Source: Cephalotrichum gorgonifer | Taxonomy: Eukaryota; Ascomycota; Sordariomycetes; Microascales; Microascaceae | DNA: 64,000 bases | Assembly (NCBI GenBank): GCA_900312665.1 | Contig: ONZQ02000001.1 | Coordinates: 2,999,170-3,063,169 of the forward strand | Reading direction: 5' to 3' | In this document: in pieces, positions 11,101 through 23,476 of the stretch | Layout: every line of letters starts with the position of its first letter | Numbering within the stretch: position 1 is the stretch's first letter | The notes under the pieces: generated by a model | Database searches by the model: none | What the model was told of the DNA's origin: nothing | What the model saw: only the letters and a program-made list of their open reading frames with translations | Made by a program: the position numbers and the translations under genes

Positions 11101-13383
11101 CTCCCCCGTTACAGGCTCTCGAGCCTCTCTCCCCGCACCCGTTCCACTTCCCATCTTTCACACATTTTCTATTTGAGTACTCAGTAGTAGGTCCATGCTC
11201 TGCCGTCCTGGCCTAGGTGCGTCTGCCCCCCCCCCCCGACTTATGGCATTGTTGGAAACAGGCGCAGGCGTCCCTAAAGCGAGGAGTTGTTAAGCCGCGT
11301 CCGTGTGTCTATTTGAGGGGAACCCTGCGGACACGGGATGAATATGAATGGGAGGTGTGTGCGTGGTGGTATTAACCCCGCGTAGGACGAAAAGTAGGGA
11401 CTTAGACCAGACTTGGAGACAAACCCAAGTGGGGGGGCTTCAAATGAGCGACGACCTCCTCCAGGCTTGAGGGTCTGATACTACTTGGGAGATGAGGTGC
11501 TCGAGCGGTGTGATTGAAGGTGGGTGCTTCAGTCCCTAACTTACACCAACCGAGAGGCCCGATTTCGGGCTCCGGGTCTCCGGTCTCTACTCTCCGGTCC
11601 GGCCGACGGAGGTCCACGACGGAGCATCAGCACGTGGCCATCTCGGGCCTCTCTCATGGTCCCTGATCAGAGTAGCCCTTCCCCTTCACATTGAAAGGCA
11701 CCAGGCTCGAATCCGAAGGTGGGAAAGCCGCCTCTGTCGAGAAATGTTGATGTCTGCATCAACGGATGGCTACAGGTCAGGTAGTACCAAACTAAAAGCT
11801 TAACACTATCGTTTTAATGTCCGATGAGTTAAGTGGAAAGCATTATTGCATCCCATCTCCCTCCACACCCCAACCCAACCCCAGGTGCCGAAAGCAGCAC
11901 CCCTTCCCCTTCCCCTTCCACCTCTCTTAAAAGCCGATTGTTTAAAGTCGAGGGCCAAAATGTAATACATGGACGAAAAGCGGAGCAAACATGCCGGACG
12001 CCGCGTCACTCGCCCACCGCCAAGGACGCACTTGGCACTTAGAACAGGAGCGACGCTTATGCACCCACGCACCGCACCGCCCTCGGACCCTTTTTTTCAT
12101 CTCATGTCTCGTTAGTGTGAGTTACATGTACGTATGCTCTGGCCACGAGATTATCTGCACCTAGGTGGATAGTAGAGATCTCTATTATCAGGTAAATGGT
12201 GACCTACATTGCATTAGCCTCTTGACTTTGACGTCCAAGCACCCACCACCTGATTCATCCATCTCTCTCCTCTTCCTCCCCCATGCGAACTCGTAATCCC
12301 CGTTAGATCCATGCATTCATTGCATTGACATGCCACTACTATGATGATCAGGGTACTAGTATCCGCATGATGATCAGGGACCCCCGGAATGCGCCATGAC
12401 GAAGAGTCTAGCCCTGAGTGTTGAAATCGACGATGCCAACCTACACTTACTCGTGCACACCCCCCCTTTCCCCCACCGGGGCCCCCACCACCATGCTCGA
12501 GCAGCATCGTGACTACTAGGTGGTATCGCACCTGAGAGTAGCATCGCAACTGAGATGAGGGTGATGAGGGTGCAGAGGAGTGAATACGATAATCAAAAAA
12601 TTTCGAAAGCGCTACAGATGCAGGGCGGGGGTGACTGGGAAACGGCGATGCATACGCCTCTGCTTCATCACACAAGCACACGCACACGGCTCGGTTATCG
12701 CTTACCCTGTTGTTTGATGGGCTGGGGCAATCACTCCGCTTGTAGCTAGGATGGTGTCCTCGCTCGTTTCCCTGCCAGCCGTTTTTGCTTCTTTCCCCTG
12801 AGACTCTGCATATGAATATATTTCCAACGAAAGTCATAAGCGCTCGGCTTCGGTTATCTCTAGGCCAGCTTGTAGGGGGTATTGCGAGAGTCCCTCCCCC
12901 CAAAAATGGAGAGCTTGCTTACCATTTTATTCAGAGTTCACCCTCGCCACTGCCTCATCTATAGCAGCGGACACTGGGTATAATTAATCTGATCGAATGA
13001 AACATTGAATCCAGGTTCTCGGCGAGGTCCTAAGTGCACTCTATTCTTCCTCTTTGAAAAGGAAGAAACAAAGGAGACTACGATCATCGTAACTGCCGTC
13101 CTTGGGTCGTAGCCGTCCCGTTCATTGGACATCGGAGAATCTTGTTGGGAGAAAAAAAAGCTCGCTTAAGGGAAGAAACACTCTGTCTGCGGGTGGAAGC
13201 GAGTTCCCAAAAAAGTGAAATCGGCCCAAAGCGACACCGATGTAGAAACATCACACTCAATGAGGAGTGCACACAAGTACCTTTGTTTAAGCTCATCAAC
13301 GCCTTTTTGGGGGAGAGGAAGCCCCTCTTTTGGACATAAAGATTGGTACCGATGTCGTGGTGTCAACAGGGGGAGAGTCTGGA
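8128..13383. other. Gene-poor intergenic DNA, left part
   Basis: More than 5 kb with no ORF carrying coding-type codon use, no recognisable domain and no intron-linked exons. It contains pyrimidine-rich stretches (10640-11215, 11880-11925), a purine tract (10559-10592) and short C/G runs (11226-11240). The first few hundred bases are the promoter and 5' UTR of the M1 aminopeptidase. I cannot support any gene here; lncRNA or decayed DNA cannot be excluded. Confidence 0.5.
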
Positions 13384-13832
13384 NNNNNNNNNNNNNNNNN
13401 NNNNNNNNNNNNNNNNNNNNNNNNNNNNNNNNNNNNNNNNNNNNNNNNNNNNNNNNNNNNNNNNNNNNNNNNNNNNNNNNNNNNNNNNNNNNNNNNNNNN
13501 NNNNNNNNNNNNNNNNNNNNNNNNNNNNNNNNNNNNNNNNNNNNNNNNNNNNNNNNNNNNNNNNNNNNNNNNNNNNNNNNNNNNNNNNNNNNNNNNNNNN
13601 NNNNNNNNNNNNNNNNNNNNNNNNNNNNNNNNNNNNNNNNNNNNNNNNNNNNNNNNNNNNNNNNNNNNNNNNNNNNNNNNNNNNNNNNNNNNNNNNNNNN
13701 NNNNNNNNNNNNNNNNNNNNNNNNNNNNNNNNNNNNNNNNNNNNNNNNNNNNNNNNNNNNNNNNNNNNNNNNNNNNNNNNNNNNNNNNNNNNNNNNNNNN
13801 NNNNNNNNNNNNNNNNNNNNNNNNNNNNNNNN
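13384..13832. other. Assembly gap (449 N)
   Basis: Run of undetermined bases in gene-poor DNA. Open frames that appear to span it are artefacts of the Ns. Confidence 0.99.
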
Positions 13833-16800
13833 GAGAGACAGTGCGTAAAGGGGGATGGGAGAAAACAGCGTCGCAGGGGTCCTCGGTCAGTGATTGTACC
13901 AAAACCTGGTTCGGGGGTTGGTGGGAGGGGGTATTATTATTAGGCCTGAGGATCGAGGTGTAAAATCTGAGGCTGCGAGGATGGGGAATGCTGCGCCGTC
14001 ACAAAAGACCCCTTCTTTTCGACGTCGCTCGAGCCAGGGTAATACAGGAACTTCGGTGACGTATTACTCCGAGGGATTTACTTGTTGGTGCGCTGCATGT
14101 TCTTGTATGAGTACGCGTATACGGCGGCCGCCGCCGCACTGAGAGGAGTGCGGGCGAAAAAGGCTTGGCTTGGCTGGCCGTGACAGAAATTGCTGGGGGG
14201 GAGGAGGTGCGTTTTGCCATGGTCGATTCCGTGTAAGCTACTGCTCCCATAGCAACCATCGTCCCTGCATACCATCGTGCATGTTCTTAGAGGACCCCTC
14301 GAGGTCAAGCTCCAGGACCCTAGCTGTATAATATTATGCACGATGCCGATTCAGGCTTAGCATGCAAGGCCGCTTGGGGCACTAGCATTCATAAAACAGG
14401 ACTAAAGTATTAGTTCATCCCAACTTCTGGCCCAGCTTTGACTTACTTCGATGAAAGAATGACCAAACAGTCAGGCTGCGGGACTTGTGACAGGACATCT
14501 TTCGAAACTGTCCCTCTTTCTGGCTTCCTAACTACTCGTATGGCGGGGTTTCGGTGTGCTCTGCTCAGGCCACGTCAAGTTCACTGGCCCTGTCTAACGG
14601 GTCCAGGGATCAGGCAGTGAGCGTAAACGTGGGCAAAGATCGAGAAGCCCATCCTGCGGAGATTTCCCACATTAAGGTCGCTGATCATCACCCCTTTTGG
14701 CCCCTGTCTTCCAAGAAAGTGTAGAGTAGCATTTCGTCGTATTCTTCTTGGCAGCGGGGTCAACCCGGGGAGGCTGAAACCACTCCTTCAGAGCTCCGAC
14801 CCCTCCGAAAGAACTGCGTCGTGAGAGCTCCGTTTCAATCCTTGTCCTCAATGTGCGAGAGAAGTGGACGCCTCAGGACTCGAGTCCAAGTGTGTGACTC
14901 CTCGCTGAAGCCCTTGCATTATCACCTCAAAAAGCCCGGAAGGAAGCCGATCGGTGACATCTCACATTTCTGAGGGCTACATGTGAGAAAGACACACCCT
15001 GGTAAAAGGAGCTAATGTAATAACTGCACATAAACTCAGTAAGCCTGCGGGCATACGCGAACTCAAAAGCTATGCGAGATCAACCCGCCGTACATTGCAT
15101 CCCTCCGATGCAGGCAGGGTGCGTCCATCGTTCACGAGCGAGTACTCACCGCACATGAGATGAATTTTACCCTTCAGGGCATATGCTCCGCGCCAAACTT
15201 CCCCAAACTCCCTTGGCAATTTGACCGTCTCTGGCCCATGAGTCTGGAACGGGAGCAGTCCGCCTCTTAACAACACCAATACGTGCAGTGGTGCGCAGCC
15301 ACTCAATGTTCCCCGTCAGGGGCTTATATCAGCCTCTATTATTGACACGTGAAGACAATTAGGTGCGGCCGTGGTGCCCGATCGGGTACTCAACCCGTGG
15401 TATCGTCCCCTTCTGGTAACTTGTGCAAGGACGCTATTAAATGAGTTACATCTGGTCGAGACCAGGGAGTAGACGTGCTTTCCTAGCGCTTGGGCTTGGA
15501 TTAGTTGCGACAGGTGCAAATACCTGTACGCCGTGCTGCTGTTAGTGGTCACGCGTCCATCCTCAATCATCTCTGCTCTCCCCCTCTTTGCCGCGATCGA
15601 GAGGCAGATCGTTCCCCGTAGCGCCGATATAGGAGCCTGGTCTCCGGGAAGTGGCCGTGAAACATGTCCACGAAACGGTAGTATCGAGGGTGGGGGAGAA
15701 TGGGGGCATGTCCAATGGCAACACAGCACTGGAAGCATGTCCGGCGGGGTGAGGGGGGAATCACTATCTGGGAATTGGGATGGGGCCCATCAGCCACAAG
15801 AAAAAAAAAATATTCTCACGGGGAAACGAACACCCCTGTTCCGCGAAGGATCGATCCCGTACTAGTATTGTCATCCTCCCGTGAAAAAGAAGGAATTCTA
15901 CTACGTACGTACTCGTATCCCTGCTTCGTCCTCTTCCTCCCCCACCTTGCCGCCAATAAACATCCTTGCATTCGCAGGAAGGATCACCAGAGGGGACAAG
16001 AGAGCTCTCGATCGCTGGAAAACTTGGTTGCTGGAGATCTTGAGACGATTTAAGCCGGTGGCTTCAGTTCGGGGGGGCTGCTCAGCGCAGTTCCCATGGT
16101 GTTAGATGGTGAAGAAGTCGCATACTCCACTTGGTCAAGGCATCGGCCAGTGACTGATCGGAAGAAGGCGGACAGCAGGCCAGTATCGATTTCGACACCG
16201 TTGACCGCTTTTGGCTGCTTGGCCAAGCGAAGGTCCGACAATCTGGCCCCAAAAGGAGGCATCGTGATGCTGACCTCGGTTACGACGGTGATGACCAAGA
16301 AGAGGGGGATCAAATCACAACGAGTGAGGGAGGTTTCTCCTCTGTATCCAAGCGTAGGACTTGACAATCAATCATAATACTCGCTCAAACAAGTCGCAGA
16401 TGTGCACGGTCGCACCTGCCGAGGAGGTGCAGGGGTGGCCAGCACCCTTGCTTCTGCCGAAGTACACATACAATTCACGCCTGCAGGAACATAAGAAAAA
16501 TCTATCTATCTATACGTACTCATACCAAAAGCGGGGTGGGGTTCAACGGTGACATCGCAGGGCCCTCGGACAGGGCCTGGCCTTCCACATGTGCCACCCG
16601 CTTATCCGAATGGAGAGAAGATATCCGGCCGAGTTGGTACCGATCGACGTGGATGTGGCGGGGATCGAGCTCGACTGATTGCTTGGTCAATCAACGAAGA
16701 TCAACGAAAAGGTATTCTTCGAGGGGAGCCGCCATACTGATCTTTCGACGTGGATGTGCCTCCACGCACTCGTTAATAACGTTGATGCCATGAGGGTATG

Positions 16801-17004
16801 TTCCCACTGCTTGTAGTGGTACTATTGATACCATGGAGGACTCTGCCCTCGAGCCGCAACCGCACCTACCCCCAGAAACCTCTAAAGGATCACCGCTACA
16901 ACACTGATCGCTGCAAGAGCGGGACACACCGGAGTGCTCCACCGTAGGCACGGGTATGAGTCTAACTGAGCACGGGACTAGTGATGCCCTTGCCATCCAC
17001 TCGT

Positions 17005-17146
17005 CAGCGGTCTGTTCATCGGATCGAGACAGACGCGGTAGCGGGGTCGGTCTGTTTATGAGGTCAAAGGCCACAGAGAAGCGGCAGCGGGGCCGCTCTG
17101 GTCCTCGCCAGGTCGAGAACGAAGCGGGAGCGGGGCCGCTCTGTTC
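17005..17146. repeat. Degenerate minisatellite, unit about 43-46 bp
   Basis: Three clear copies of a GCGG(T/C/G)AGCGGGG(C/T)CG(C/G)TCTG core start at about 17035, 17081 and 17124, with a weaker fourth around 17005. Spacers between cores are diverged. No coding role seen. Confidence 0.55.
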
Positions 17147-18612
17147 GAGCGTACATTAGTTAACCCACTCACGCGCGAACATCCCTCAGCGGGAGCGACG
17201 GGAGGTCGGACACGCACGGGGTCATGGGGAGCTCAACAACTACTACCAGAGTGTACGTGCGCGGCCACAGAATAAATGTGAATGGGTCAATTGTGGAGCA
17301 CAGAGCACGAGCATCGCGATCTACGACTAAGAGGACGACTAGAGATTACTAGGCTAGCACCACCGTGCACATGGTGTTATATGCCCTGAATTCTAGCGTG
17401 CAATACACGACTAAGAGAAGGAGGAGCACTGGTACGAGGAGACTTGTATTCTTGTGTCTCGGACTCCAAGTCAGAGGCCATGTGGAGACTCCACTTTTCC
17501 TGTCATTACCTGCCTCGAACAATGAGCCGTTTCGTCGCGGGTGGAAGCTAAAGGTTCCGAGAAACTAGGGGCAAGCGTAGAAACACAGAACCCACATGGA
17601 AGCCACCAGTGTGGGTTTTGCCCCTCTCTCTCTAGTATCTCGGGCGCGGATGAGTTTCCAGAATACAAGTGCAAGGGGAAGCAGAGGCAAGCCATAGATG
17701 GACCATGTCACAGGCGATGGATGGGTGGGACTCTACCGGCGCATCGATAATTCATGCGCTTTAATGCAGAACCCCGTGTTTTCTCTCCCAGACTTACAAA
17801 GAAATTAGGGAACCATTACCAAAGAAGGAGACTTTCCGCCGCCGAATCCATCTCATATTCGCCACGAACACAGTGTCTACCACTACTGCAAGTCCCGATC
17901 TCCAAGCGGAGAATTATAAGTGGAGGAAAGCAGGTTTACTTGCTGTGCTGCGCATTTGAAAGGCCCACCCGCGAACACTTGTTGTTTCATATCGGCGGAA
18001 TTTTTTTTGGACTGTCCCTTTCTCTTCCTGCTCTTCAGTTCGTCCTATCTGGACCCTTCTCTGGCCCACCCATCAATCTATTAGCGCAAGGACCCCGATT
18101 TAACACTCGCTGCCCTCTATCCCGCTCTCTCCCACTACGAATTGGCCAATCGGCGGGCGGAGAGGGTTCGATGCAAGCTCTTTACCTCTCTCCCGCCCCC
18201 GTCCCGCTCCTCCTATTCACCCACCCGCCCCTTCTCTGCCGACGCGGGACGATTTAGCAAATAAGGGTTTCGTCCCCCTCCCCTTTTTTTCCTGGGTGGA
18301 GGGCGGGATCCCCGCACAAAAAAAATGGAAGAAAGTTGGACAATATAGGCAAATGACGGGCATATATCAGAGTGTTGCAGGTGGACATCCTGCTTCGAAC
18401 CTGGGGAAAGGACGGCCTAGTTAGACTCTTTTGCGATATTACTCGTACACGATCTTGCTGCGATGTGGGCACGACGCTAGAAGCGTTCCCACCGTCGACG
18501 AGCTCGAGCTGGGCCCGGTCACTTCCGTTCCCCACCCAGCTGTCCTGCCTAACATCGTAAGTTTTGGAACATCCGGCTTCCGGTGATAGTGAGGCACCCG
18601 GTCCACTTCGTT

Positions 18613-18645
18613 CACTCCGCCCACTCCGCCCACTCCGCTCACTCC
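18613..18645. repeat. Short tandem repeat, CACTCCGCC x3.7
   Basis: Nine-base unit repeated nearly perfectly: two identical copies, one with a final T, and one partial. Confidence 0.8.
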
Positions 18646-20994
18646 CCATACCCCGGGGTTACCATAGGGGAAGATCGTAGACAGGCAAACAGAAGTCAGA
18701 TGTATCACAGTCTCCAGCTTGCAGCTGCATCGCTCACACCGTCCATCGGACAGCAGGGGCTAATGCCAACTTCAAGAGTCCTTCGGAGGGTCTGTGGCAC
18801 CAAGCTTGACTATTCTTAGTCCCGCTCTCTGCAGCAGCGAGTCCGATCGCCGCTCCCGCATTTTTGCCACGAGGGGTCCTTCCACCCCCAGCATGACTAG
18901 CGGGCCAGGTATTACGGGGTCACAACAAAACTGCTGCCTCTTGGAGCATGATCCATATTCCTAGGGGCGCGCCGGGACTGCCGGTGGGGTCATGGTGCTG
19001 GTTCGTGGGGTTCGCCACTAGCAATGCGAAAATATGCGGTGCTATTCAATGTTACCATATGACACTCGTACATTTGACGAGGATCCGTATACTATGCGAA
19101 TCTGTCGGTTGCCTCTCTAACATGTGGTCGAAGTACTGCTCGTCTGTAAGGTGCGAGCGTCGTAACCCTACATGTACCCCGACAGTGGCAAATGGTGGTG
19201 TGGGGTGCATGAAAAGCAATTGTCATCGCTCGCTCGCCTGGCTTACACCTCGTTGACAAAAAGTACTCGGACGATTAAAAAAACCAACGGGAGCAAAAGA
19301 AGAAAAGAAAATGTGATCTCAGAAAAGCCTGGGGTGCGTTGCTGACCCTTTCCTCAGTCTACCTATAGTTGTACGCTTAGTTTACTTTTTTTTTTTTACT
19401 ACTTTTTTTTCCCTTCGTACTTCTTCTCTTCTCTCTTCTCTCTGGAATATTGCCCTCTTGGGGGCTTGAAACATTCTTGTGGGGGCTGACGAAACACCTG
19501 GTACTCGTGCGCAGCTAATAATTGTCAGTTCTGTGAGAATCCAGTGATGACCCGCCTTGGATGTCATCCCGCGATACCACGTTGTTTACGTCAGGCCTGG
19601 CGAAAGGGGGAAAGGGGGGGGAGGGGGGGAAGAGCGACCAGGGTATATCAGCCTTCTGTTAAGGGCAGGCATGACCTGCATATGCCCCACCTTCCATCCA
19701 TGTTCTTAGCTGCCCCGTCCCTTCCCTGTCAGGGGTCCCAGCCACCCCGAGCCCTGTCGATAACCCTGTCAACCTAGTCCCAGATAGGAAAGGTGGGGTT
19801 ACGCTTAGAGCCCCGTCAAGGGCTTAAGCGGTTTCAACGCCATGCTCCATGCAGTGCCTAGACCGACCGGGGTCTGATGTCTGATCTCGAACCCCGGCCT
19901 TCCCTCCCTCTCTCCCTTCGCTTCGGAAAGGTCGTTTCTCAGAGTTGGTCATCGAGGTGAATACTGAGTAGATAGGTAGGCACGTGTGGAATTCGGACCT
20001 CCCGGACAGTCCCCATCAACAAGGGTCCCCTTACCCTTCAGTGGATCCACGCGAGGCTAACAATCCAACTTCGCTATGAGTGGCACGTGTGGCCGACGCC
20101 GCTAAAATTAACCTTTCTTCCTCCTTCCTCTTGCGCTCTTTATGCCGGTGCATCTTGCCTGTCGAGCTAACCGATGAGCCGTCATGCTTCATGTCGGGCA
20201 AGGAGCCCTTGACCCGAGAGTAGACTAGGAATAAGGGAACGGGAAGAGGAAGAGGAAGAGTGATAGGACCTCCTGGGCAGGAGGACCCTGATGCTCCTTT
20301 CCTACGAGGGTACTCGTATTACATACTATTGTGTACTGGGAAACTAAGTGTTTGTACTCGCATGGAGTACCTTCGTCATGATTGACGGGTACCGACCTCC
20401 ATACGAGGAGTCGTAGTAAAAGTACTTGGTGACTCCTACTGCTGCTGCAGGAGAAGGGCCCCGGCACACATACCCACCCCAGAACCAAAGATCGCATCCA
20501 CACACACCCTCCCCCCCTGCACGACTAGGCTTGTCTTCCAGTCGGCGAGCACCCTCACACGGCAACACCCCCTCTTCCACCACCTACCCCCCCCCCCTTT
20601 TTTTGTTCTATCTAGGTCTAACCCACTCTTGGCTGAGCGAGCGCAAAGTCGTCTCCTTGTACAGGGTAGCATCGAGGAGCTAGTATCGCAAGCGAGGGAG
20701 ACCCTGTTGCATCCTCTCTATTTTTCCTAAAGCCCAAGCACCTGGGAACAGGCTCCTTCGTACCTTTAAATCTTGGTGCCGCCGCATCTGAGAAACAGCC
20801 TCGTTTCTCGACTCCCGCCGCCGAGCATAATCCCATCCGTCCCCATACCGTGGGAACTTAATATAGCCTCTCGCCTCCCTCCTCTACCATCCCCAAACAC
20901 TGACGCCCCCCTTCTTCTCAACGGTACCCACACCCATTAGGAGCGGCACATATCCCGAACCAAACATACATTCCTACCTCTGACACCCGGCTCG

Positions 20995-22794
20995 ATGGCC
21001 GCCCACATAACCAGTTGCATCTCCGGTGCTTATATACCGAAGCCAGCCTCCCCTCCCAGTGAATCGGTAAGCATTTTCGTCAACCTTTGGTCGAACCACT
21101 ATATGTCATTCCTAGTTCTGAGACGACGGTCTATTTCATATATCCTAACAAGCCTCTCTTCTCCCCAATCTTAGATAAATTTACCTCCCGGCACCTCTAC
21201 TGAGAAACAGTCTTTCGCCTGGAGAATGTACCAGCCCGAGAGCAGGAAGTACCAGCTCTTCCCCAAAGGCGGCCAGACCACCACGGCAAAGGGTCTGGAT
21301 CCGGAGCAGGCCTTTGCGCACGCCATTGCTCAGTCGTCAAAGATGGACAAGAGCGACAAGCTGGCTGCCGCCACCAATGGCCTACGTCTGCGGATCAAGG
21401 AGCACAACCTCAACAGGAGGAGGAAAATCAGCGTGCCGGAGCTTGGTCCCATGACGACAGTGCAGGAGGCTTCTATGGATTCTCGTAAGTGTTACTATCC
21501 AGGGGGGCCAGAGCCGTGGTAACATGTGCTGACTGTCGTATAGCCACCATACCAGGGCGGCCTGCTCTCCACGAGCGATCCATCAGCGCCCCTGGGAGTA
21601 GCTGGAAGCAAAACCAGTTGGATAGGACCTTCACCTACAGCCCTATTGACGAGGTCACCCTCTCTGACTCTCCGAGCTCCGACGACCAACGGGCCACGAG
21701 GCAGCTTCTTTCACAACGACAGCTTGCGCCTCTCGTGATCCCATCTCAGCAAGGCACCGCCCCCAGGTTGGCGAGGCAGCTCTCCCTCACTCGTATGCGC
21801 TCCGGCGGCAGCAGCAGCCCCGCCCCGGCGGACAACACGCAACTTCGACCCGCGCGGACGGACGAGTCGCCGAGAACCCGCACCCCATTGTCCTCGTCCT
21901 CAACCACCATGACCGCCTCAACCGCCGTGACCGCCTCTACTCTCCCCACGCCTTTGTCCGCCCCAGTCATGGAGTCCCGCTCGTCACCGACGCCATGGGA
22001 AGGTCGCGCCAGGGCCACGACTCCCACGCAGACCACGATTGAGAGGGCAGCCACCCCGAAGACGGACGAGCCGCGGAGTGCCAACGCTGTTATCTACGGT
22101 CACAGGAGGGGTGTGTCCGAGAGCATCATGGACCGCGGCCGTCCAAAGAAGAAGGATCCCATCAATGACGTGCTCTTCAACACCTCCCCTGTCCTGAAGA
22201 GGACACCGTCGAAGAGGAGCAAGAGCGCCGAACGGAGGGCGTTCGAGCAGCTTCCTAAGGGGTGCAAGGCTAAGGACGCCGCGAACTTCTTGACACCCAC
22301 CGAAATTGCCGATCTGCAGAAGCAGGCCATCGGCCAGGCGGCCCGCTTTGAGGTTCTCAAGAAGGAGGACGTGGAAGCTCTATCGAGGGTACGAAGAAAC
22401 CCCGGAACAACCTACCGTCATTTTACAAGGTGCTAACAGTGATGTTTTGTTTACAGGAGCTCCGCCACTTGGACGAGCGCACTGAATACCTCCGCCGAAC
22501 CTACACCTCCCTCCGCGCCGGGCGCCGGAACCTCCACTCCCGCATCTGCCAGTACCTCCGATCTCCCCGCGAGGCCAAGTTCAGCCACGACTCCATGCTC
22601 AAGCAGGAGGAGGTGCTCGCCGAGCTGGACACTTCCATCGACGACTGGGTCTCGAAGCTCGAGCATGCTGAGAACCGCCGCACCCGAGTTCGCCAGAAGC
22701 TTCTCGAGCACGTCGCCGCCGCCGCCACCCTTCCCAGCAGCAACGGCACAGCGGCCGCCTCGGAGTCCCTGCAGCTCGCCATGGGTATCCAGCC

Positions 22795-22834
<40 letters not shown>

Positions 22835-23476
22835 TACAACGGCGTCGGCAACATCTCCACGCCCCCGCGGAGCCCCACCAAGGTCTCTTTCCCTTCTCAA
22901 AACGCCGGCAACGCCTCGCCCACACCCTCCCTCCAGCGCGTCGTCGCGCAGGTTCCCAGCACCATCCTCGAGGAGACCACCACCATCAACGACGATGCCC
23001 GGAGCGTCATCTCCACACTTACCGGCCGTGACTGCGAGAGCATCCGCATCTACGCCGATAGCGACGTCTACGCGCTCCTCGCGGACGTCGAGAGCGAGTT
23101 CACCAAGATGGGCGCCGTCCCGGCGAGCGGCTCCGAGACGCAGGAGCTGCACCGTGCCCGGAGCCACGATATCCTCTGCGGGACCGCGAGGCCGGATAGT
23201 CCCACTACCGAACCCTCGATGTCCCGTGCGCCAACTCCGCCGTCGAAGGCTGAACCCTCGATTACCCGGGCGCCGACTCCGCCGTCCAAAACCGAGCCGT
23301 CGACATCTCGGGCGCCGACTCCCCCGTCAAAGGCTGAGCCGTCGACATCTCAGGCGCCGTCTCCCCAATCAAAGGAGGAGCCCGTCGAGCCAAAGGAAGC
23401 TAGCGAGCCCATCTTCCTCACGAGTGCCGTTTTCAAGCCTGAAGTTCCACAACGGTCACTCGCCACATCGACTTGA
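20995..23476 (+). CDS. Uds1 (up-regulated during septation)-like coiled-coil protein with poly-Q and 14-residue repeats
   Basis: Exons 20995-21066, 21175-21484, 21544-22388 and 22457-23476 give 748 aa. Introns begin GTAAGC, GTAAGT and GTACGA, and all junctions keep frame. Residues 1 to about 110 hold a conserved N-terminal block ending in a basic stretch (KEHNLNRRRKISVPELG). A long Ser/Thr/Pro-rich linker follows. The central part (about residues 380-490) is a charged predicted coiled coil (ELRHLDERTEYLRRTY, RICQYLRSP, KLEHAENRRTRVRQ) that resembles the fungal Uds1 domain. A poly-Q run lies at about 22796-22830. Near the C-terminus four tandem 14-residue repeats (RAPTPPSK core) lie at 23213-23380. 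The coiled coil suggests a scaffold acting at septa or the cortex, but that is inference from the domain name. It could instead be an unrelated coiled-coil protein. Confidence 0.72.
23213..23380 (+). repeat. Coding tandem repeat, 42 bp x4
   Basis: Four adjacent 42-bp units encode P-S-x-[ST]-[RTQ]-A-P-[TS]-P-[PQ]-S-K-x-E, inside the C-terminal part of the Uds1-like protein. Units 1-3 are close in sequence; unit 4 is more diverged. Confidence 0.9.

Larger units (their letters stand above)
13833..20994. other. Gene-poor intergenic DNA, right part
   Basis: About 7.2 kb without a supportable gene. Visible content: a degenerate minisatellite near 17005-17146, a short 9-bp tandem array at 18613-18645, a TCTA microsatellite at 16501-16514, pyrimidine-rich stretches (17998-18260, 20870-20995) and poly-T/A runs (19383-19412). 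The last few hundred bases presumably contain the promoter of the Uds1-like gene. Confidence 0.5.

Noticed and set aside
10642..11187. 181-codon plus-strand frame
   Set aside because: Pyrimidine-rich DNA gives a Ser/Pro/Leu peptide in more than one frame; no coding periodicity.
12214..12903. 229-codon minus-strand frame in gene-poor DNA
   Set aside because: No GC3 bias, no domain, mixed low-complexity composition; not distinguishable from chance.
13215..13963. Long open frames across 13384-13832 (and likewise across 53098-53386)
   Set aside because: They exist only because undetermined bases contain no stop codons.
10265..18187. Shared 15-mer ATGCAAGCTCTTTAC at about 10267 and 18173
   Set aside because: One or two exact 15-base matches are expected by chance in a window this size; flanks do not match.
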